64,000 bases of DNA, from contig NZ_JARZAE010000004.1 in assembly GCF_029892095.1 (NCBI RefSeq), positions 8,308,001 to 8,372,000 on the forward strand. The letters are read 5' to 3'. The notes under the pieces were generated by a model that ran no database searches, was not told the DNA's origin, and saw nothing but the letters and a program-made list of their open reading frames with translations. Positions within the stretch are counted from its first letter, which is position 1; every line of letters begins with the position of its first letter. Made by a program: the position numbers and the translations under genes. This DNA comes from Kitasatospora sp. MAP12-44. GTDB lineage: Bacteria > Actinomycetota > Actinomycetes > Streptomycetales > Streptomycetaceae. Positions 1 to 7,973 of this stretch are shown here, one piece after another.

Positions 1-234
1 GCGGCCTTCGCGGCCCGGATCTCCTCGCCGGACCACGACGGGAGTGGCGAGCAGGGGAGTGCCGAGCAGGCCTTGGCTTCGACGCCCGCTCAACTTGCCT
101 ATCTGGTTCGCGGTGACCTGCGGCTGGCGCCGGGCGCCGAGGTCTACGCCCTGTACCCGTCGGCGATCGAGTCCAGCCGGGTCCGGCTGCTCACGGCCGC
201 CGACGTGGTGAGCGCGCTGAAGCCGTCGGCCTGA
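1..234 (+). CDS. C-terminal fragment of an unidentified protein
   Basis: An open frame enters from the left edge and stops at TGA 232-234, leaving 77 residues. Codon use is G/C-rich at third positions, which supports a real coding end. The fragment has an acidic, Ser/Gly-rich stretch (about residues 8-25) and then a compact tail ending in VVSALKPSA. No catalytic motif is visible and I do not recognise the family. A short GC hairpin follows the stop. The start and most of the gene lie outside the window. Confidence 0.55.
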   Translation, partial: AAFAARISSPDHDGSGEQGSAEQALASTPAQLAYLVRGDLRLAPGAEVYALYPSAIESSRVRLLTAADVVSALKPSA

Positions 235-236
235 CC

Positions 237-254
237 CGGGGCCTGTGAGCCCCG
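237..254 (+). terminator. Short hairpin after the first partial gene
   Basis: CGGGGC and GCCCCG arms flank a 6-nt loop just after the TGA at 232-234. The 6-bp stem has no T-run, so this is only a weak candidate for a factor-independent terminator of the kind common in actinomycetes. Confidence 0.35.
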
Positions 255-377
255 CGTGGCGATCCGGTGCGTTGCGGGCGCGGCGGCGCGCGGCGATGAT
301 CGAGTGGACGGACGTGGTGCGCGCAGGTCGTCCGGTCGTCCGGTCATCATCGTCCGGTCATCGAGGGAGTCGACATC

Positions 378-977
378 ATGACTACACCACTCGAATCAGC
401 CGCACAGGACCCGCAGGATCTCCTGGCCGGTCTGGGGAAGTCGTGGCAGTGGGCCTTCGGCTTCGGCGTGCTCACGATCGTCGCGGGGATCGTGCTGCTC
501 TGCTGGCCGGAGGAGACCACCCGGGTCGTCGCGATCATCATTGGCCTGCAGTTGCTTGTTGCGGGGGTCGCTCGCTTCGTGACAGCCTTCTCTCACGATG
601 GGTCCACCACCGGCGCCCGCGCCATGTACGTGTTCCTGTCGCTGCTGTCGATCATCGCCGGCGTCCTGTGCCTGCGGCACCAGGTGCAGACGGTCGCCCT
701 GCTCGCCCTCGTCGTCGGCGTCTTCTGGCTGGTGGGCGGAGTCGTCACCCTGTTCGTGGCGCTCACCGAGCGCGACCTGCCCTCCCGAGGGCTGTCGATC
801 TTCGTTGGCCTGCTCGGAACCGTCGCCGGAATCTTCGTCCTCAGCTACCCGGTCGAGTCGGCGGTCGCCCTCGCCCGCCTGCTGGGCGTGTGGCTGCTGC
901 TGCTCGGTCTGGTCGAGGCCGGCGTCGCGCTGATGCTGCGCTCGGTGCTGCGCCGGACGCTGCCGCGCGAGCCCTGA
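378..977 (+). CDS. HdeD/DUF308-family membrane protein
   Basis: This 199-residue protein has about six hydrophobic segments arranged in three helical-hairpin repeats, as in the HdeD (DUF308) family of small integral membrane proteins. E. coli HdeD is linked to acid resistance at high cell density. In actinomycetes the role is mostly unassigned, so only the family call is firm. The ATG at 378 follows a GGGAG ribosome site seven bases upstream (CGAGGGAGTCGACATC). The next gene, a YihY-like membrane protein, begins about 70 bases after the stop on the same strand, so the two could be cotranscribed. The upstream 140 bp contain short CGTCCGGT repeats. Confidence 0.85.
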   Translation: MTTPLESAAQDPQDLLAGLGKSWQWAFGFGVLTIVAGIVLLCWPEETTRVVAIIIGLQLLVAGVARFVTAFSHDGSTTGARAMYVFLSLLSIIAGVLCLRHQVQTVALLALVVGVFWLVGGVVTLFVALTERDLPSRGLSIFVGLLGTVAGIFVLSYPVESAVALARLLGVWLLLLGLVEAGVALMLRSVLRRTLPREP

Positions 978-1044
978 GGAGGGCGGGACGGCCCGGACGG
1001 CACACCTCGGGCGCGAGCGCCTCACCAGAACCCTGACGTTCTGG

Positions 1045-1941
1045 TTGCGTCCGGCGTTCGCGCTGCGCGTCCTCAACCGCTTCCAGCGGATCGCGGGCTT
1101 CGACCGCTCGATGGCCCTGGCCTCCAGCGCGCTGACCGCGCTGATCCCGCTCACGATCCTCAGCGGCATCGTGCTGAGCCGTTCCGGACACCAGGACATC
1201 GCGGACCGGATCGTCAACCGCTACGGCCTCAGCGGGGGCGGTGCGGAGGCGGTCAGGAAGCTGTTCGAGCCGGCCGGGGAGGCCACCAGCCTGGGCGTCC
1301 TCGGGTCGGTGTTCCTGGTGCTCTCGGCGCTGAGCTTCACGCGGGCCGCGCAGCGGCTGCTGGAGCAGACCTGGGAGCTCAAGCCGCTCAGCATGCGCAA
1401 CACGCCGAACGGCCTGCGCTGGGTCCTCGGCCTCACGGCCTACCTGCTGGTCTCCGGCTGGATCCAGGTCGTTCTGGGCCGTGGGCGCCTTCAGCTGGCA
1501 GCCGCGGTGTGCGAGGTGCCGCTGACGGCGGTGTTCCTGGTCTGGAGCGGCTGGGTGCTCTGCGCGAAACGCGTTGCCTGGCGGGAGTTCCTGGCGTTCG
1601 GTGTACTCGCGGCGGTCCTCGGTTCGGTCTACTCGGTCGGCGCGACCGTCTACCTTCCGCATCTCTTCAACTCCTACGCCACCCGCTACGGCGCGGTGGG
1701 CGCGGTCCTCGCGATGATCTCGGCGCTCTTCGGGGCCATGCTGGTGCTGGTCGGATCGGCGGCGCTGGGGCGCGAGGTGACCGACGAGCTCGGCCGGATC
1801 CGCCAGGGGCAGCGGCCCGCCGACGACGAGGTGCGGCGCGAGTGGGACAACCTGGTCGACCAGATGCGATCGCGCTGGCGCTCCACCCGACGGCAGTTGT
1901 CCACCCGCCGCGATCGCGACGACCGCAGGCACCGTCCCTGA
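1045..1941 (+). CDS. YihY/virulence factor BrkB-like membrane protein
   Basis: About 298 residues with five to six membrane-spanning segments and a basic, charged C-terminal tail. The pattern fits the YihY/BrkB superfamily, often misnamed ribonuclease BN. Conserved-looking features include a first helix with SALTALIPL and a central FTRAAQRLLEQTWEL loop. The role in the membrane is unknown in the family. The start is uncertain: the frame is open back to 934 with no ATG or GTG, so TTG 1045 is the first conventional codon and CTG 1033 is an alternative. No good ribosome site precedes either, which suggests translational coupling to the HdeD-like gene ending at 977. Confidence 0.75.
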   Translation: MRPAFALRVLNRFQRIAGFDRSMALASSALTALIPLTILSGIVLSRSGHQDIADRIVNRYGLSGGGAEAVRKLFEPAGEATSLGVLGSVFLVLSALSFTRAAQRLLEQTWELKPLSMRNTPNGLRWVLGLTAYLLVSGWIQVVLGRGRLQLAAAVCEVPLTAVFLVWSGWVLCAKRVAWREFLAFGVLAAVLGSVYSVGATVYLPHLFNSYATRYGAVGAVLAMISALFGAMLVLVGSAALGREVTDELGRIRQGQRPADDEVRREWDNLVDQMRSRWRSTRRQLSTRRDRDDRRHRP

Positions 1942-2179
1942 CAAAGCGGTCGGAGCGGACAGAGCAATCTGGAAACGAGAAGATAAAATTCTGAGTTGAT
2001 ATAAAAATGACCGCCGTGCGCATATCGAATGATATTCGAGAATAGTCGGCATGGGTGTATTTGCGGGGCGGCAAAGGGTAGGGTGAATTCGGACGTTGAC
2101 GAACCTACCGGTCCCCGTCCGCATCAATGCGGCATGCACGCGCGCATGCACGGCCGCGGTCGAAAGGCGAGCGAGTTCG
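1942..2179 (+). promoter_or_regulatory. AT-rich promoter region of the acyl-amine-like operon, with a palindrome
   Basis: This 238-bp gap is far more AT-rich than its surroundings, notably at 1975-2060, and lies immediately before an eight-gene operon. It contains a perfect inverted repeat TCGAAT-GAT-ATTCGA at 2025-2039, a plausible operator, and a duplicated GCATGCAC element near 2131-2150. No -10/-35 pair can be assigned with confidence. No regulator gene lies beside it, so any factor acting here would come from elsewhere. Confidence 0.5.
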
Positions 2180-3424
2180 GTGGACGGAACCTTGGACAGC
2201 CCGGTGAATGCAGAGGCGGCTCTGCTGTCGGCTTTCGCCGCGGAGGCCAGGGGGAACCCTTATGCCCCGCTCGCGGAACTCAGAAGCATTGACCCCGCCT
2301 ATTGCCACGAGACTCTGGGGACCAGGTTCCTGACCAGGTTCGCCGACTGCCAGGCCGCGCTGGCCGACCCCGGCTTCGTGGTTCCCGATCGGGACTGGCT
2401 CGTCCGGGAGCGGCCCGAGTGGGTGGGGTATCCGGCTGCGGATTTCTTCTACTCCTCGCTGCTCGGCACGAACGGGGTCGGCCATGAGCGGTTGCGGCGG
2501 CCGCTGCTCGGGGCGTTCGGTGCCCGGCGGGTCGCGGCGCTGTCGGCGAGCGTGGAGAAGATCGCGGATGAGCTGCTCGACCGGTTCGCCGACCTGTCGT
2601 CGGACGGCGGTGCGGCGGACTTCCAGGCGCTGGTGGGGTATCCGCTGCCGGTCGCCGTGGTCGGTGAGCTCATCGGTGTGCCACGCGAGGACCAGGCGCA
2701 GTTCCACCTGCTGGGGCAGGGCGCGGGGCGGCTGCTGGAGCCGGTGCGGACGGCGGCGGACTGGGAGCGCGCCGATCACGCGGTGCTGGCCCTGCGCGAG
2801 TACTTCGCCGCCCTGCTGCGCGAGCGGCGGGCCAGGTCGACCGAGGATCTGGCGTCGACCCTGCTCGCCCAAGTCGGATCCGGGGAGGCGAAGTTGACGG
2901 AGCATGAGCTGGTGGACCTGCTGCTGCTGGTCTTCGTCGCGGGCTTCGAGACGACGGCGGGCCTGCTCGGTCTTTCGGTGTTCGCGCTGCTCACCCACCC
3001 GGACCAGTTGGCGCTGCTGCGAGCCGATCCCGGCCTGCTGTCCGGCGCGGTGGAGGAGTCGCTGCGCTGGGACGGGCCGGTGCTGATGACGGAGCGCCTC
3101 GCCGCCCGCCCGATGGAGGTGGGCGGGGTCGCGGTCCCGGCCGGCGGCAGCGTCACGGCGGTGCTCGGCGCCGGGAACCGCGATCCGCAGCGGTATCCGG
3201 ACCCGGACGCCTTCCTGGTGCGGCGGCCGGACGTCCGGGTGCTCAGCTTCGGCGCGGGGGCGCACCACTGCCTCGGTGCGGCGCTGGCCCGGCTGGAGGG
3301 GGCCGTGCTGCTCGGGCGGCTGGTCGCCAGATTCCCCGCTCTCGCGCTCGCCGGGCCGCCGGTGCGGCGGGAGTCGGCCTGCCTGCGCTCGTTCGACAGC
3401 CTCCCGCTGGTCACCACCGGCTAG
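2180..3424 (+). CDS. Cytochrome P450
   Basis: A soluble bacterial P450 of about 414 residues. Visible motifs in order are the I-helix oxygen-binding AGFETT (near residue 254), the K-helix EESLRW containing ExxR (near 291), and the heme loop FGAGAHHCLG with the cysteine ligand (near 364). It should hydroxylate or otherwise oxidise a small molecule using an external ferredoxin; no ferredoxin gene is adjacent. It is the first gene of the operon, so the product of the downstream acyl-chain genes is the likely substrate. The frame is open from 2096 (TTG), but GTG 2180, after GAAAGG, gives a normal N-terminus; GTG 2204 is another possibility. Confidence 0.93.
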   Translation: MDGTLDSPVNAEAALLSAFAAEARGNPYAPLAELRSIDPAYCHETLGTRFLTRFADCQAALADPGFVVPDRDWLVRERPEWVGYPAADFFYSSLLGTNGVGHERLRRPLLGAFGARRVAALSASVEKIADELLDRFADLSSDGGAADFQALVGYPLPVAVVGELIGVPREDQAQFHLLGQGAGRLLEPVRTAADWERADHAVLALREYFAALLRERRARSTEDLASTLLAQVGSGEAKLTEHELVDLLLLVFVAGFETTAGLLGLSVFALLTHPDQLALLRADPGLLSGAVEESLRWDGPVLMTERLAARPMEVGGVAVPAGGSVTAVLGAGNRDPQRYPDPDAFLVRRPDVRVLSFGAGAHHCLGAALARLEGAVLLGRLVARFPALALAGPPVRRESACLRSFDSLPLVTTG

Positions 3425-3487
3425 CGGTCGCTGCAAGCCCGACCCGGAGCCGGTTCCCCCGCAATTCGCTTCTCGAAGGACATGCAC

Positions 3488-4618
3488 GTGAACTTCCTGC
3501 ATCGCGAGCGCACCGCGCTCGAAGCGTTCATGCCTGGGCTGGACCAGGCGCTCGCACGGTACCCGCTGGCGGAGTTGGAGTGCTCGCCCAGCCCGGCGAT
3601 CCAGGCGTTCCGGGACGCCGGCGGCCCGGGGCTGCTGGTACCGGCGGTCAACGCCGGCTCGGGGGCGAGCGCGTTGCAGGCGGTCCGGGTGCAGCGCGCG
3701 GTGGGGGCCCGCTGCCCCTCGCTCGCGGTGGCCAGCACCATGCACCACTTCTCGATCGCGGGTCTGGTCGAGGCGGCCAAGTACGGCAGCGGTCTGGAGG
3801 GGCTGCTGCTGGAGGCCATCGCGAAGGAACGGATGCTGGTGGCCTCGGGGTTCGCCGAGGGCCGGGCCGGCCAGAACATCCTCGCGCCGCACATCACCGC
3901 CGAGCGGCGCGGCGACCGGATCGTGCTGAACGGCAGCAAGATGCCGTGCAGTCTCTCGCGCTCCATGGACCTGCTGACCGCCTCTGTGGTGCTGACCGGC
4001 GAGGACGGCGTGGACCGCCTCGCCGTCGCGCTGATCCCGGCGGCCACCCCGGGGATCGAGGTGCGGCCGTTCTGGGGAACCCCGATCCTGGCGGGCGCCG
4101 AGAGCGACGAAGTCGTGCTCACGGACGTCGAGTTGGACCCGCAGATGGTGGTGCCGACCGAGGTCACCGCCGACGCCGTTCCGGACGCGCTGAATGTGGC
4201 GGGGTTCCTCTGGTTCGAGGTGCTGCTGACGGCCGGCTACCTGGGGATGGCCAGCGCGCTCGTGGAGCGGACGCTGCGGCGCCGGGGCGGCGGGGAGGAC
4301 GATCCGACCCCCTTCCTGATCGCGGTCGAGGCGGCGATGCTCGCGGTCGAGGCGGTCGCGCGCGCGATGGCAGACGAGGAGTGGAGCGACGCGCTGCTCG
4401 TCCAGGCACTGACCGCCCGCTATGCCGCGCAGGACGCGATCGCGCACACCACCAGGGCCTGCCTGGCGGCGCTGGGCGGGATGGCGTTCATCGGATCCCC
4501 GGAGGGCTCGTATCTGGCCGCGGCCGCCGTCGGCCTCACCTTCCACCCGCCGGCCCGCACCAGGATGGCCCGCCCGCTGCGGGACTTCCTGGACGGCCGC
4601 CCGCTGCGGATCGGGTGA
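3488..4618 (+). CDS. Acyl-CoA dehydrogenase-like flavoprotein
   Basis: About 376 residues with the two-domain layout of the acyl-CoA dehydrogenase family: a helical N-terminus, a central beta domain (about 130-230) and a helical C-terminal FAD domain. The family desaturates acyl thioesters at alpha-beta, and in secondary metabolism some act on carrier-bound chains. The last helix carries GGMAFIGSPEGSYL where typical members have a GYxxExPxxR-type motif, so the usual catalytic glutamate position appears to be serine. It may therefore use a glutamate elsewhere or do a different job. GTG 3488 lies seven bases after GAAGGA and is preferred to ATG 3482, which is too close. Its stop overlaps the next start (GTGA). 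Confidence 0.82.
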   Translation: MNFLHRERTALEAFMPGLDQALARYPLAELECSPSPAIQAFRDAGGPGLLVPAVNAGSGASALQAVRVQRAVGARCPSLAVASTMHHFSIAGLVEAAKYGSGLEGLLLEAIAKERMLVASGFAEGRAGQNILAPHITAERRGDRIVLNGSKMPCSLSRSMDLLTASVVLTGEDGVDRLAVALIPAATPGIEVRPFWGTPILAGAESDEVVLTDVELDPQMVVPTEVTADAVPDALNVAGFLWFEVLLTAGYLGMASALVERTLRRRGGGEDDPTPFLIAVEAAMLAVEAVARAMADEEWSDALLVQALTARYAAQDAIAHTTRACLAALGGMAFIGSPEGSYLAAAAVGLTFHPPARTRMARPLRDFLDGRPLRIG

Positions 4619-5874
4619 GCGGGGTGGAGCCGGAGGCCGGCCAGGAGTACGGCTACCGCGTCGAAGTGCTGCGCAGCATCGAGGAGTTGCCGGGTGACCT
4701 CTGGGAACGACTCGTCCCGGCCGACGACCCGATGTGGTCCCGGGGCGTCTTCAGCGCGCTGGAGCAGGGCCGGGTCGGGCCCGACCGCTACGCCTACCTG
4801 GTGGTGCGTCGCGGCGGCGGCGAGGTGGTGGCCGTGCTGCCGCTGTGCCTGTTCCGTGACCTGCGACTCGACCGGGTCGTCGGTCCGCGTGAGCGGCGCC
4901 TGCTCGCACCGGTGCGCAGAGTCTTCCCCCGGCTGCTGCGGGTGCCGATGCTGTTCTGCGGCAACCTGCTGGGGCAGGGGCACGTCCTTGCGGCGGGCCC
5001 CCTCGGTGCGGAGGTCGGCCGGCTGCTGGTGGCAGCGGTGCTGGAGTTCGCGCGGCGCGAGCGGCTGGGCACGGTGGTGTTCAAGGACTTCGCCGCGGCC
5101 GATCTCGACCCCCTGCGTCCGGCACTGGCGGCCGCCGGATTCTTCCTCGTACCGAGCCTGCCCGATACCGAACTCCCGTTGGGAGAGCCCTCGTTCGAGG
5201 ACTACCTGGCCGGCCTCCCGGCCAAGCCGCGGCGCAACGCGCGCAGCAAGATCCGCAAGTTCGAGGCCCGCAGCGAGCTGCGGATCGAGGTGCTGGACGA
5301 GTTCGGGCACCTGCTGCCTCAACTCCTGGCCCTCTACCGGCAGGTGATGGACCGGGCCGACCAGACGCTCGATCTGCTCGACGCCTCGTTCCTGGCCGCC
5401 GTGCAGGGTGGTGCCGGCCTGCGCCGGCGGCTGGTCGTCTGCTTCGAGGGGGAGCAGCCCGTCGCCTTCCTGCTCTGCCTCTTCGCGGGCTCGGGAGCGA
5501 CCGGCGCCCGGATCGGCCTCGACTACCGGGTCGCCCACGAGGCGCGGCTCTACCACAACCTGCACTACGCGGCGATCCGGCTCGCGATGGCCACCGGCTG
5601 CCGCCACATCCGCTTCGCTCAGACCGCGTACCAGCCGAAGCTCGAACTGGGCTGCTCGCTGGTCGAGCAGTGGTACGCGATGACGCACGTCCGCCCGCTG
5701 CCGCGCGCCGTGCTGCGGCGGTTGCTTCCGCCGGCGCTGGCCGCCGCACGCGCCGAGGCCCTGGGCCCGAACGCCCCGCCACGCACGGCGGAGCCCGTCC
5801 CGCGAGCCGTGCCGCGACCCGTCGCACAGCCGCTTGAATGCCACGAAGAGAGGACCCGTCATGCCACGTGTTGA
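4615..5874 (+). CDS. GNAT/FemAB-like N-acyl or aminoacyl transferase (COG3146-like)
   Basis: About 419 residues. The fold features match the COG3146/DUF482 branch of GNAT-type transferases (annotated as peptidogalycan biosynthesis proteins), related to FemAB/CelD enzymes. Supporting patches are the basic KPRRNARSKIRKFE segment (near 200-215) and the late motif YHNLHYAAIRLA followed by FAQTAYQPKLELG. Such enzymes move an acyl or aminoacyl group to an amine. In this operon an amine made by the aminotransferase is the natural acceptor, but that is inference. GTG 4615 overlaps the preceding TGA. The last 45 residues are Pro/Ala/Arg-rich and overlap the start of the next gene. Confidence 0.72.
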   Translation: MSGVEPEAGQEYGYRVEVLRSIEELPGDLWERLVPADDPMWSRGVFSALEQGRVGPDRYAYLVVRRGGGEVVAVLPLCLFRDLRLDRVVGPRERRLLAPVRRVFPRLLRVPMLFCGNLLGQGHVLAAGPLGAEVGRLLVAAVLEFARRERLGTVVFKDFAAADLDPLRPALAAAGFFLVPSLPDTELPLGEPSFEDYLAGLPAKPRRNARSKIRKFEARSELRIEVLDEFGHLLPQLLALYRQVMDRADQTLDLLDASFLAAVQGGAGLRRRLVVCFEGEQPVAFLLCLFAGSGATGARIGLDYRVAHEARLYHNLHYAAIRLAMATGCRHIRFAQTAYQPKLELGCSLVEQWYAMTHVRPLPRAVLRRLLPPALAAARAEALGPNAPPRTAEPVPRAVPRPVAQPLECHEERTRHATC

Positions 5875-6376
5875 AGTGGATCTGAGCATCGCGGTGCCGC
5901 CCGAGGAGGCCTGGGCGGCGGTGGTGGACGTGCTGAAATATCCGGACTGCATGGAGAGCGTCGACTCGGTCGAGATCGTCGACCAGCCGGACGACACGCA
6001 CCGCACCACCGCATGGGCGGTCCGGCTGAAGGGCTCGGTCCTGCAGTGGACCGAGACGGAGCTGATCGACCATGCGGCGCGTCGCTTCGACTTCGAGCAA
6101 GTCAGCGGCGACCTGGGGGAGTTCGTGGGCCACTGGGCGGTGCGGCCCGGGCCGGGGAGCGGCAGCACGGTATCGCTGCATGTCGACTTCGACATCGGCA
6201 TCCCGCTGCTCGCGGAGATGCTCAACCCGGTGGCGGCCGACGCGCTGCGGGAGAGCGCCGCCCAGATGCTCGCGGCCCTCGAACAGCGGCTGCTCGAACA
6301 GCAGTCGCCCGAACAGCGCCCGCTCCAGCAGCGGTCGCCCGAGCAGGACTTGCTCGATCAGGCGGCCGTCCGGTGA
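5861..6376 (+). CDS. SRPBCC (polyketide cyclase/START-like) protein
   Basis: A 171-residue protein starting VEVDLSIAVPPEEAWAAV and containing WTETELIDHAARRFDFEQ, typical of the SRPBCC superfamily, a cavity-forming fold that includes polyketide cyclases, Coq10-like lipid binders and small dehydratases. The ligand cannot be read from sequence; a hydrophobic acyl intermediate from the neighbouring carrier protein is likely. ATG 5861 has a good site (GAAGAGAGG) and is chosen over TTG 5834. After about residue 140 the protein ends in a Gln/Glu-rich tail with repeated QSPEQ-type units, unusual for the family. Its stop overlaps the next start by GTGA. Confidence 0.8.
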   Translation: MPRVEVDLSIAVPPEEAWAAVVDVLKYPDCMESVDSVEIVDQPDDTHRTTAWAVRLKGSVLQWTETELIDHAARRFDFEQVSGDLGEFVGHWAVRPGPGSGSTVSLHVDFDIGIPLLAEMLNPVAADALRESAAQMLAALEQRLLEQQSPEQRPLQQRSPEQDLLDQAAVR

Positions 6377-7659
6377 CGACCACGCAGAGCAGCGCTCCGG
6401 TCGTCGCCGACGCCCCGGATGCCGCCGAGGTCTTCGACCGGCTGCGCCGCCACCTCTCCCCGAAGCTCGCCCTGACCGGGAGCTTCGCCGGTCGCGGCGC
6501 CGTGGAGGCGTCCGCGGCGGGGGCCAGGGTGACGCTGTCCGACGGCCGTACCGTGCTCGACTTCGGCTCCTATGCGGTCACCCTGCTCGGGCACCGCCAC
6601 CCGGCGGCGGTCGCGGCGGTCCGCCGACAGCTCGACGCCATGCCGACCTCCACCCGGAGCCTGGCGAATCCGGTCGCGGCCGAGGCGGCCGCCCGCCTCT
6701 CCGGCTACCTGGGCGACGTGCTGCCGAAGGTCTACTTCGGACTGAACGGCGCCGACGTGGTGGAGGTCGCCGTCAAGCTGGCGCGCCTCGCCACCGGCCG
6801 GCCCCGGGTGCTGGCGGTCCGCGGTGGCTTCCACGGCAAGTCGCTCGGAGCGCTCGCGCTGACCCACAACCCGCTCTACCGGGTCGGCCTGCTCGGTTGC
6901 GTGGCGGACGTCGTCCACATCGACCCGGACGACCCGGACGCGGTGCTGCGCGAGGTGGCCGGCGGCCAGGTGGCGGCGGTCGTCCTCGAACCGGTGCAGG
7001 GCGAGAACGGCGCCCTGCCGCTGGCCACCGACGTGCTGCGGCAGTGGTGCGAGGACGCCGCCCGGCACGGCAGCTTCGTGATCGCCGACGAGATCCAGTG
7101 CGGGCTTCGCCGGTGCGGCGAGCGCTCGGTCGCGCTCGCCGACGGCCTGCCGGTCGACGCGGTGCTGTTCGGCAAGCCGCTGGGCGGCGGCGTCGCCCCG
7201 CTGTCGGCGCTGCTGTGCTCGGAGCGGCTGTACGCCCCGCTGGCCGCCGACCCCTTCCTGCACTCGGCGACCTTCGGCGGCCACCCGCTGAGCTGCGCGG
7301 TGCTGCCCGCCGCGCTGGACGCGATCGAGGAACTGGCCGAGCACGGACGGGACTTGTCCCTCCAGCTGGACGGGGTGCTGGAGGGGATCCGGGAGCGGCA
7401 TCCCAGCGTGGTGCGCGAGGTGCGCGGCCGCGGGCTGCTGCGCGGGATCGACTTCAGCACCCCGCAGGCCGCCGGTTCGGTGGTGGTCGAGCTGGCCGCC
7501 GAGGGCTTGCTGGTATCGCCCTGCCTGAGCCGCCCCACCACCGTACGCCTGCTGCCCCCGCTGATCAGCACGTCGGCCGACGTGGCGCAGGCGGCCGGGA
7601 TCCTCGACGCCGCGATCGCGGTGGCCGAGCGCACCGTGCAGGCAGGCGGCGCCAGTTGA
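6373..7659 (+). CDS. Class III PLP-dependent aminotransferase
   Basis: About 428 residues, the usual size for class III (omega/acetylornithine-type) aminotransferases. Visible are the cofactor-binding aspartate in VIADEIQCG (Asp about 239), the Schiff-base lysine in LFGKPLGGG (Lys about 268), and the SATFGGHPLSCA helix typical of the class. These enzymes transfer an amino group onto a terminal aldehyde or ketone. With a thioester reductase in the same operon, an acyl aldehyde is the obvious amino acceptor, giving a terminal amine; this pairing is inferred. GTG 6373 overlaps the previous stop, so translation is coupled. Confidence 0.9.
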   Translation: MTTTQSSAPVVADAPDAAEVFDRLRRHLSPKLALTGSFAGRGAVEASAAGARVTLSDGRTVLDFGSYAVTLLGHRHPAAVAAVRRQLDAMPTSTRSLANPVAAEAAARLSGYLGDVLPKVYFGLNGADVVEVAVKLARLATGRPRVLAVRGGFHGKSLGALALTHNPLYRVGLLGCVADVVHIDPDDPDAVLREVAGGQVAAVVLEPVQGENGALPLATDVLRQWCEDAARHGSFVIADEIQCGLRRCGERSVALADGLPVDAVLFGKPLGGGVAPLSALLCSERLYAPLAADPFLHSATFGGHPLSCAVLPAALDAIEELAEHGRDLSLQLDGVLEGIRERHPSVVREVRGRGLLRGIDFSTPQAAGSVVVELAAEGLLVSPCLSRPTTVRLLPPLISTSADVAQAAGILDAAIAVAERTVQAGGAS

Positions 7660-7703
7660 CCCCACCCAGCACAGCTGTCGCCGAGCGCGGCGGAAGGAGC
7701 GAC

Positions 7704-7973
7704 ATGCCCACTCGCGAGGAACTGGCCCTGACGGTCCGGACGGTGATCTCGGACGTGCTCGGCACGGAGCCGGCCGAGGTGCACGAGAGGACCAGCCTGC
7801 TGGAGGACTACAGCATCGACAGTCTGGAACTCATGGAGATCGGGGCCCGGTTGGAGCGGCGGCTGGAACTGCGGATCGAGCTGCAGGATCTGACGACGGC
7901 TCAGAGTGTGGGCCACGCGATCGATCTGCTGCAGACCCGCCTGCTGCGGATCCGGACGGCGGGCAACGAGTGA
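7704..7973 (+). CDS. Stand-alone acyl carrier protein
   Basis: An 89-residue acidic helical protein with the phosphopantetheine attachment motif DYSIDSLELMEI (serine about residue 40). It would hold the growing or modified acyl chain as a thioester for the ketosynthase, dehydrogenase-like protein and reductase encoded around it. ATG 7704 follows GGAAGGAG at good spacing. The stop overlaps the ketosynthase start (GTGA), as expected for a partner pair made together. No phosphopantetheinyl transferase is encoded nearby, so activation must come from elsewhere in the genome. Confidence 0.93.
   Translation: MPTREELALTVRTVISDVLGTEPAEVHERTSLLEDYSIDSLELMEIGARLERRLELRIELQDLTTAQSVGHAIDLLQTRLLRIRTAGNE

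Noticed and set aside
2105..4546. An 813-codon minus-strand frame opposite the P450 and dehydrogenase genes
   Set aside because: It is Arg/Gln-rich with no domain and lies opposite two genes with clear family motifs; such shadows are expected at this GC content.
3580..4614. N-terminal extension of the GNAT-like gene by about 345 codons
   Set aside because: The extra sequence is low-complexity Gly/Arg-rich shadow of the dehydrogenase gene; the proper start is GTG 4615.
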